Assembly: GCF_003119195.2 (NCBI RefSeq)
Contig: NZ_CP022260.1
Coordinates: 465,501-529,500, forward strand
Source of the DNA: Azospirillum baldaniorum
Lineage (GTDB): Bacteria > Pseudomonadota > Alphaproteobacteria > Azospirillales > Azospirillaceae
Direction: 5' to 3'
Length of the DNA stretch: 64,000 bases
In this document: piece by piece, positions 58,255 through 64,000 of the stretch
Layout of the letters: the number at the start of each line of letters is the position of its first letter
How positions within the stretch are numbered: position 1 is the stretch's first letter
Position numbers and translations under genes: made by a program
Notes under the pieces: model-generated
Databases searched by the model: none
What the model was told of the DNA's origin: nothing
The model's input: the letters and a program-made list of their open reading frames with translations, nothing else

Positions 58255-61237
58255 GGAGGCGGTGTCCTTCCGGATCGTAGAACCGCGGCTCGGTCACGGT
58301 GGCGCGGACGAATTCCCCGTCGCCGTTCACCGTCACCGTCCGGCCGATCCGTTCCCGCCCATCGCGCAGCAGCGCCAGCGCGATGGAGCGGCCGAGCGCG
58401 GGGCTGGCGTAGGAGGAGGTGACGGTCCCCAGCTTCGGCACCGGCGGGCGCCGGTCGGTGGTCTCCACGATGCAGGCGCCTTCCGGCAGCACCGCCGCCG
58501 GGTCCTCCGTCAGCAGCCCGACGAGTTGGAGCCGGCCCGGCCCGGCGAGATGGCTGCGCCGCATCCCGCGCTTGCCCACGAAGTCCGGCTTGCCGTCGGC
58601 GACCAGGGCGGACAGGCCGAGGTCGTGCGGGGTCTGCGACCCGTCCGTGTCCTGGCCCAGGATGACGTAGCCCTTCTCGGCGCGCAGGATGTGCACGGCC
58701 TCCAGCCCGAAGGGCGCGATGCCGAAGCCCCGCCCGGCCTCCAGCAGCGCGTCCCACAGGGCGGGGCCATGGCCGGCGGGCACGTTGACCTCGTAGGACA
58801 GCTCTCCGGTGAAGCTGACGCGGAAGACCCGCGCCGGCAGGCCGGCGACCCGCCCCTCGCGCACCGTCATGTGGGGAAAGGCGGCGGCGGACAGGTCGAT
58901 GTCCGTGCCTGCGCCTCCCAAAACGGCGCGGGCGTTGGGTCCGGCGACGGTGACGCTGGCCCATTGGGCGGTGATGGGGATCACCGCCACGTCGAGATCC
59001 GGCCAGTCGCACTGGAGCCATTCCTCCAGCCAGTCGTGGACGGTGCGGGCGCCGCCGCTGGTCGTGCTGACCAGATAGTGGTTCTCCCCCAGCCGCGCCG
59101 TCACCCCGTCGTCGAGGATCGTCCCGTCGTCGCGCAGCATCAGGCCGTAGCGCGCCGCTCCCACCGGCAGCGGGCGCCAGCGGTTGGCGTAGACGCGCTC
59201 CAGCAGTTCCACAGCGTCCGGCCCGTGCAGCTCGATCTTGCCCAGCGTGGAGCTGTCGAACAGCCCGGCCGCCCGGCGGACGGTCAGCGCCTCGCGGGCG
59301 ATGGCGGCGGTGCGCTCCTCGCCGGGGCGGGGGAACAGGGCGGGGCGGCGCCAGGACCCGGCGTTCTGGAACTCCGCTCCGGCGGCGGCGTGCCGGGAAT
59401 CGATGGGGGCGACGGCCACCGGCTCGTACAGCGCGCCCACGTCCCGCCCGGCCAGCGCGCCGAAGGGCACCGGCACGTAGGGCGGGCGGTAGGTGGTGGT
59501 GCCGACCGCGTCGATGGGTTCGCCGCGCTCCTCGGCCAGGATGCCCAGGGCGAGCAGGTTGCCGGTGCGACCCTGGTCCGGCCCCATGCCGGCGGTGGTG
59601 TAGCGCTTCAGATGCTCGACCGAGCGGTAGCCCTCGCGGACGGCCAGCTCCACGTCCTCCACCGTCACGTCATTGTGCAGATCGACGAAGCGCCGCGCGC
59701 GCCGCGATTTGGCCGGGATGCGCCACAGGGCGCGCGGCGCCAGGGGCGGCGTCGGGCTGGCCGACAGGGCGGGCGACGGGGCGCCCGGCGCGTGTCCGGC
59801 GCGCTCCGCGGCGTCCCGCCCGGCTTCCGTCCCCTCGGCCAGGGCGGCGGCGAGATCGAAGGTGCCGTTGGCCGCCCCGGCGACCCGCCACGGCCCCTCG
59901 GACGGGATGGGACGCAGGGCGGCGGTCTCCGCGTCGTAGCGCAGCCGTCCGCCGACATGGGCGTGCAGGTGGACGGTGGGCGACCAGCCGCCGGATTGGG
60001 CCAGCAGATCGCAGGCGACATCCCGCTCCGTGCCGGGCAGCAGGGCGCCGCCATCGTCGGTCAGGCGGGCCAGGGTCACGCCGCGCACCGTGCCGCGTCC
60101 CCGCACGGCGGCGACCGCGTGGCCGGTCAGCAGGGGAATGCCGCGCTCGCGCACCGCCTCCGCCCAGGGGCCGGAGACCTCGGCTCTCAGGTCGGCCACC
60201 GCCGCCACGGCGACGCCGGCCTCGTCCAGTTCCAGAGCGGTGCGGTGGGCGCTGTCGTTGTTGGTGAAGACCACCGCCCGCCGTCCCGGCGCCACGGCGT
60301 AGCGGTTCAGGTAGGTGCGCACGGCGCCGGCCAGCATCACCCCCGGGCGGTCGTTGTCCGCGAAGGCCAGCGGCCGTTCCAGCGCGCCGGTCGCCAGAAC
60401 GATCCGCTTGGCACGGACCTTCCACAGCCGGGCGCGCGGACCCTCGGCGTCGGGTGCCGTGCGCTCCAGCACGCTGAGGAATCCGTGATCGTGCTGCCCC
60501 AGCGCCGTGGCGCGGGTCAGCACCAGGACATCGGGCAGGGCGGCGAGCCGCGCCCGCACCGCCTCCACCCACTCCAGGGCCGGTCGCCCGTCGATCTCCT
60601 CCCGCCCGCCGAGCAGGCTGCCGCCCAGCCGGAGGTCGGAGTCCACCAGCAGCACGCGCGCCCCCGCCTCCGCGGCGGCCAGCGCGGCGGCCAGACCGGC
60701 GGGGCCGCCGCCGACCACCGCCACGTCTGCGTGGTGCCAGCGCTTGGCGTAGCGGCTGGGGTCCGGCTCCTCCGGCGCGTGGGCGACGCCGGCCAGACGG
60801 CGGATGACCCGCTCGTAGAGCGGCCACAGCGCGGCCGGCGCCTTGAAGGTCTTGTAATAGAACCCGGCGGGCAGCAGCGGTGCCGCGAAATCCAGCAGCC
60901 CACCGATGTCGAAACGCACCGACGGCCAGCCGCCGAGCCCGCGCGACACCAGGCCGGGCCGCAGCTCCACCGCCGTGGCGGCGGCCAGCGGCTCGACCAG
61001 GGCGCCGGCCCCGGTTTCCACGAAGCCGTTGGGTTCCTCCACGCCGCTGCCCAGGATGCCGCGCGGGCGGTGCAGTTTGAAGCTGCGCCCGACCACACGC
61101 ACGCCGTTGGCCAGCAGGGCGGCGGCGAGGCTGTCGCCCGCGAACCCTTCGTAAGAGCGCCCGTCGTGGACGAAGCGCACCCGCTGCCCGCGGTCGATCA
61201 GGCCGCCGCGCGGCAGGCGGTGGGGCTGGCCGCTCAT
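58247..61237 (-). CDS. soxA: Sarcosine oxidase alpha subunit SoxA
   Basis: Large subunit of tetrameric sarcosine oxidase, 996 residues. It oxidises sarcosine to glycine with transfer of the methyl group to tetrahydrofolate. An N-terminal Fer2-like domain without obvious Fe-S cysteines (about 1-90) precedes an NAD-binding domain with VAVVGGGPAGLAAALAAAEA near 172. A second nucleotide-binding region has RIVLATGALERPLAFADNDR, and the C-terminal third is a GcvT/aminomethyltransferase domain (LFDSSTLGKIELHGPDAVEL, then YEVNVPAGHGPALWDALLEA). The ATG at 61235-61237 overlaps soxD by 4 bases. Confidence 0.93.
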   Translation of the reverse strand: MSGQPHRLPRGGLIDRGQRVRFVHDGRSYEGFAGDSLAAALLANGVRVVGRSFKLHRPRGILGSGVEEPNGFVETGAGALVEPLAAATAVELRPGLVSRGLGGWPSVRFDIGGLLDFAAPLLPAGFYYKTFKAPAALWPLYERVIRRLAGVAHAPEEPDPSRYAKRWHHADVAVVGGGPAGLAAALAAAEAGARVLLVDSDLRLGGSLLGGREEIDGRPALEWVEAVRARLAALPDVLVLTRATALGQHDHGFLSVLERTAPDAEGPRARLWKVRAKRIVLATGALERPLAFADNDRPGVMLAGAVRTYLNRYAVAPGRRAVVFTNNDSAHRTALELDEAGVAVAAVADLRAEVSGPWAEAVRERGIPLLTGHAVAAVRGRGTVRGVTLARLTDDGGALLPGTERDVACDLLAQSGGWSPTVHLHAHVGGRLRYDAETAALRPIPSEGPWRVAGAANGTFDLAAALAEGTEAGRDAAERAGHAPGAPSPALSASPTPPLAPRALWRIPAKSRRARRFVDLHNDVTVEDVELAVREGYRSVEHLKRYTTAGMGPDQGRTGNLLALGILAEERGEPIDAVGTTTYRPPYVPVPFGALAGRDVGALYEPVAVAPIDSRHAAAGAEFQNAGSWRRPALFPRPGEERTAAIAREALTVRRAAGLFDSSTLGKIELHGPDAVELLERVYANRWRPLPVGAARYGLMLRDDGTILDDGVTARLGENHYLVSTTSGGARTVHDWLEEWLQCDWPDLDVAVIPITAQWASVTVAGPNARAVLGGAGTDIDLSAAAFPHMTVREGRVAGLPARVFRVSFTGELSYEVNVPAGHGPALWDALLEAGRGFGIAPFGLEAVHILRAEKGYVILGQDTDGSQTPHDLGLSALVADGKPDFVGKRGMRRSHLAGPGRLQLVGLLTEDPAAVLPEGACIVETTDRRPPVPKLGTVTSSYASPALGRSIALALLRDGRERIGRTVTVNGDGEFVRATVTEPRFYDPEGHRLHA

Positions 61238-61515
61238 GGCGCGGGCTCCGGACGGGGTGCGCCCATCGGATAGACGGCGGTGATCTCGTGGGTCACCGTG
61301 TTGCGCAGCAGGTTGAACCAGCGCCGGCAGCCGTACAAATGATGCCAGCGCTCCGCCTGCACGCCGCGCGGGTTGGTGCGGACGTAGAGGTATTCCGCGA
61401 AAGCTTCATCGTTGGGCGCCTCGGCAAAGGACGGGCGGGCGACGTGGGATTCGCCGCCGCAGCGGAATTCGCGCTCCTCGCGCGGGCCGCAGTGGGGGCA
61501 GGGGATCAGCAGCAT
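61234..61515 (-). CDS. soxD: Sarcosine oxidase delta subunit SoxD
   Basis: Delta subunit of 93 residues, full length. It begins MLLIPCPHCGPREEREFRCG, the cysteines of which bind zinc in characterised enzymes, and contains RTNPRGVQAERWHHLYGCRR in its middle part. Start ATG at 61513-61515, 18 bases after the soxB stop. Confidence 0.92.
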   Translation of the reverse strand: MLLIPCPHCGPREEREFRCGGESHVARPSFAEAPNDEAFAEYLYVRTNPRGVQAERWHHLYGCRRWFNLLRNTVTHEITAVYPMGAPRPEPAP

Positions 61516-61533
61516 GGGTGACTCTCCCGGGCG

Positions 61534-62784
61534 TCAGTGCGAGACGCCGGCGGCGGCGGCTTCGTCGATCAGCCGTCCGGTGGCGAAGCGGTCCAGGCCG
61601 AAGGGGACGGCCAGCGGGTGCGGCTCCCCCCGCGCGATGGTGGCGGCGAACACGTCGCCGGAGCCGGGGGTGGCCTTGAAGCCGCCGGTGCCCCAGCCGC
61701 AGTTGATGAAGAGCCCCTCCACCGGCAGCGGGCCGATGATCGGGCTGAGGTCCGGCGACACGTCCACCGTGCCGCCCCAGCCGCGCAGCACCCCGACACG
61801 GCTGAAGGTGGGGAACAGTTGCAGCAGGTTGGCGACGCAGTCCTCAAGGATCGGCAGGCTGCCGCGCTGGCTGTAGGAGCTGTAATTGTCGCGCGCCGCC
61901 CCGAAGACCAGCTCGCCCTTGTCGGACTGGCTGACGTAGCAGGACACCTGATTGGACACGATCACGGTGTCGAGCACCGGCTTCAGCGGCTCCGACACGA
62001 AGGCCTGGAGCGTGTAGCTGCGGATCGGCAGGCGCAGCCCGGCCATCGCCGCCAGCACGCCGGAATGGCCGGCGACGGCGATTCCCACCTTGCCGGCGCG
62101 GATCGGGCCGCGCGTCGTCTCCACCCCGGTCACGCGCCCGTTCTCGATGCGCAGGCCGGTCACCGCGCAGTTCTGCACGATGTCCACGCCGCGCCGGTCG
62201 GCGGCGCGGGCGAAGCCCCAGGCCACCGCGTCGTGCCGGGCAATGCCGCCGCGCCGCTGGATGGATGCGCCGAACACCGGGAAGCGCGCCGTGGGCGACA
62301 GGTCCAGCGCCGGGGCCAGCCGGTGCAGCGCCGCCCGGTCCAGCATCTCCGAATCGATTCCGTTCAACCGCATGACGCGGTCGCGCTGGCGTAGCGCCGT
62401 CAGTTCATGAGCGCTGTGGGCGAGGCTGACCACCCCGCGCTGGCTGAACATGACGTTGAAATCCAGCTCCGCCGTCAGCCCCTCCCACAGCTTCAGGGAG
62501 TGCTCGTAGAGGAAGGCGCTGTCGTCCAGCAGATAGTTGGAGCGGACGATGGTGGTGTTGCGCGCGGTGTTGCCGCCGCCGATCCACCCCTTCTCCAGCA
62601 CCGCCACGTTGGTCACCCCATAGCGGGAGGCGAGGTAATGGGCGGTCGCCAGCCCATGCCCGCCGCCGCCCACGATCACCACGTCGTAGGCCGGTTTCGG
62701 GGCCGCGTCGCGCCAGGCCGGCGCCCAGCGGCGGTGCCCGGTCAGCGCGTTCCGGGCCAGCGAGAGGAGGGAGTAGCGGGTCAT
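61534..62784 (-). CDS. soxB: Sarcosine oxidase beta subunit SoxB
   Basis: Catalytic flavoprotein subunit of 416 residues. The N-terminus YSLLSLARNALTGHRRW is typical of SoxB and is followed by the FAD motif VVIVGGGGHGLATAHYLA. The covalent FMN site region and the substrate-oxidation domain follow, with CGWGTGGFKATPGSG near the C-terminus. It is the first gene of a nine-gene operon. The ATG at 62782-62784 has only AGGAA very close to it, so initiation may be weak or leaderless. Confidence 0.93.
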   Translation of the reverse strand: MTRYSLLSLARNALTGHRRWAPAWRDAAPKPAYDVVIVGGGGHGLATAHYLASRYGVTNVAVLEKGWIGGGNTARNTTIVRSNYLLDDSAFLYEHSLKLWEGLTAELDFNVMFSQRGVVSLAHSAHELTALRQRDRVMRLNGIDSEMLDRAALHRLAPALDLSPTARFPVFGASIQRRGGIARHDAVAWGFARAADRRGVDIVQNCAVTGLRIENGRVTGVETTRGPIRAGKVGIAVAGHSGVLAAMAGLRLPIRSYTLQAFVSEPLKPVLDTVIVSNQVSCYVSQSDKGELVFGAARDNYSSYSQRGSLPILEDCVANLLQLFPTFSRVGVLRGWGGTVDVSPDLSPIIGPLPVEGLFINCGWGTGGFKATPGSGDVFAATIARGEPHPLAVPFGLDRFATGRLIDEAAAAGVSH

Positions 62785-62935
62785 TTCCTATTTTCATACC
62801 GGAGTAATAGATAATAGGTAGACGACCTGCATTCGAATGTGTAGAAAAATCTGCATGGCCGGTGCGCGGTATCGTTTCCGTTCCACACGGAGACCCGTCA
62901 CGCCAGAGAAGAATTCACATCGATAAGGGGGCAGC
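62785..62935. promoter_or_regulatory. Divergent promoter region soxB / livH
   Basis: 151 bases, AT-rich on the soxB side. It contains AATAGATAAT at 62806-62815, the 10-base core also found at 46295-46304 and 47305-47314, and an inverted repeat CCTATT/AATAGG (62787-62792, 62811-62817 region). Probably carries both promoters; the regulator is not known. Confidence 0.4.
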
Positions 62936-63835
62936 GTGGCTCTGGTCGCGCAGCAGATCGTCAACGGCATCGTCGTGGGCAGCACCTACGCGCTGTTCGC
63001 GCTGGGCTTCACGCTGATCTTCGGCGTGCTGCACGTGCTGAACCTCGCCCACGGGGCGGTGTTCATGTGGGGGGCCTTCACCGGCCTGTTCGCGGTCACC
63101 GCACTCGGCCTGCCACTGCCGGCGGCCTTCGCCGTCGCCATGCTGGCCGCGGGGCTGCTCAGCGTGCTGGTGGACGCGGTGGCCTTCCGGCCGCTCCGCC
63201 GCCGCGGCTCCCCGGAATTCGCGGCGATCATCTCCAGCCTCGGGGTGGCGCAAATCCTGATGAGCGCGGCGCAGATCGCCTCGAACACCCAGGTGCAGCG
63301 CTTCCCCTTCGGCACCTTCCCGATCGTCTTCTATCAGGTGTTCGGGCTGCGGGTGTCGCTGCAGCAGATCGTCATCGTCGGCAGCGTCGCCGTGCTGGTG
63401 GCGGCGCTGCTGGCCTTCCTGTTCGCGACCAGTTTCGGCCGACAAATCCGCGCCGTCGCCATCTCCGAACGGACGGCCAGCCTGCTCGGCGTCAACCCCG
63501 GTGCCGTGCACGCGCTGACCTTCTTCCTGTGCGGCGCGCTGGCCGGGGCGGCGGGAGTGATCATCGGGATCGCCTTCAACTCCGTCCATTTCCTGATGGG
63601 CGAGCCCTATCTGCTGCGCGGCTTCGTGGTGATCGTGCTGGGCGGCCTGGGCAGCGTGGCGGGGGCGGTCGTCGGCGGGCTGCTGTTCGGGATGATCCAG
63701 ACGCTGAGCGTCGCCTTCCTGTCCTCCGCCCTCAGCGACGCGATCCTGTTCGGGCTTCTCTTCGTCATCCTGCTGCTGCGGCCCAGCGGCTTCTTCGGAA
63801 CCCTGCGCCGGGAGATCCGGGTGGTGCGGCAATGA
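62936..63835 (+). CDS. livH: Branched-chain amino acid-type ABC permease LivH
   Basis: Membrane permease of 299 residues with about eight hydrophobic segments. VNGIVVGSTYALFALGFTLI and FGVLHVLNLAHGAVFMWGAF are the family N-terminal signature, and GLGSVAGAVVGGLLFGMIQT marks the C-terminal half. The GTG at 62936 follows AAGGGGG. It overlaps livM by 4 bases. Given the divergent sox operon, it may import sarcosine, betaine or another N-methylated compound rather than branched-chain amino acids (inference). Confidence 0.88.
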   Translation: MALVAQQIVNGIVVGSTYALFALGFTLIFGVLHVLNLAHGAVFMWGAFTGLFAVTALGLPLPAAFAVAMLAAGLLSVLVDAVAFRPLRRRGSPEFAAIISSLGVAQILMSAAQIASNTQVQRFPFGTFPIVFYQVFGLRVSLQQIVIVGSVAVLVAALLAFLFATSFGRQIRAVAISERTASLLGVNPGAVHALTFFLCGALAGAAGVIIGIAFNSVHFLMGEPYLLRGFVVIVLGGLGSVAGAVVGGLLFGMIQTLSVAFLSSALSDAILFGLLFVILLLRPSGFFGTLRREIRVVRQ

Positions 63836-64000
63836 TCGATCTTCTTCTCGCCCAGCGGCCGTTGGCGGAGCTGATCCTGGTGAACGCCATCCTGGCCTAC
63901 AGCCAGTACATCGCGCTGCGCGCCGGGGTCTTCTCGCTGGCGACGGCGGGGCTGGCCTCCCTCGGCGCCTACACCGCCGCCGTGCTGACGGTGCGCTGGG
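63832..64000 (+). CDS. livM: Branched-chain amino acid-type ABC permease LivM (partial)
   Basis: Start of the second permease; the gene runs off the right edge after 56 codons. Visible: LILVNAILAYSQYIALRAGV followed by FSLATAGLASLGAYTAAVL, the typical LivM first helices. The ATG at 63832-63834 overlaps the livH stop. Confidence 0.85.
   Translation, partial: MIDLLLAQRPLAELILVNAILAYSQYIALRAGVFSLATAGLASLGAYTAAVLTVRW

Noticed and set aside
56921..61273. Plus-strand open frame of 1450 residues
   Set aside because: It is antisense to the dipeptidase homologue, soxG and soxA, which have clear family motifs; its composition is that of a shadow frame in GC-rich DNA.

Overview
The window is very GC-rich, densely coded alphaproteobacterial DNA. 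Its accessory-type gene content, with many uptake systems, Tat-dependent binding proteins and long overlapping operons, suggests a soil or rhizosphere Rhodospirillales such as Azospirillum, possibly on a chromid or large plasmid. That assignment is an inference from style and gene content, not from a marker gene. No rRNA, tRNA, CRISPR array, insertion sequence or replication origin was seen.

Region 1 (1-13.3 kb) is for organosulfur scavenging. A long minus-strand operon carries tauABC, a choline-sulfatase-like gene, tauD and a second sulfonate-type ABC system that runs off the left edge. It is followed by a nitroreductase, a second TauD-type dioxygenase and, divergently, a third sulfonate ABC system ending in a third dioxygenase.

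Region 2 (13.3-28.4 kb) holds two divergent operons for an unidentified organic or sugar acid. One has a tripartite tricarboxylate transporter (tctA appears frameshifted), two RraA-like proteins, a DUF1932-type dehydrogenase, an AhpD-like protein and an enolase-superfamily dehydratase. The other has a five-gene dipeptide-type ABC importer, a PanE-like reductase and a third RraA-like protein. A very small XRE protein follows.

Region 3 (28.4-39.2 kb) combines an IclR regulator, an NMT1-type binding protein, a spermidine/putrescine-type ABC importer, hydantoinase/oxoprolinase subunits (hyuA, hyuB) and a creatininase-family amidohydrolase. A short inverted repeat is shared by the two divergent promoters.

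Region 4 (39.3-47.2 kb) is the most distinctive. It has a decayed aminotransferase, groES-groEL, and a convergent three-gene operon encoding a family 2A (SrpI-type) encapsulin shell, a cysteine desulfurase with a roughly 210-residue Pro/Ala-rich N-terminal cargo domain, and serine O-acetyltransferase (cysE). A SutR-like XRE-cupin regulator is divergent to it. This looks like a sulfur-handling protein nanocompartment and fits the sulfur scavenging of region 1.

Region 5 (47.3-53.0 kb) has the alpha and beta E1 subunits of a 2-oxoacid/acetoin dehydrogenase with no E2 or E3, a TRAP transporter and a short-chain dehydrogenase. Region 6 (53.0-64 kb) is a nine-gene minus-strand operon for heterotetrameric sarcosine oxidase (soxBDAG) with an unusual M19 dipeptidase homologue, a small protein, a flavoprotein monooxygenase, a CitE-like lyase and an orphan MetQ-like binding protein. 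A livH-livM branched-chain-type ABC transporter is divergent and runs off the right edge.
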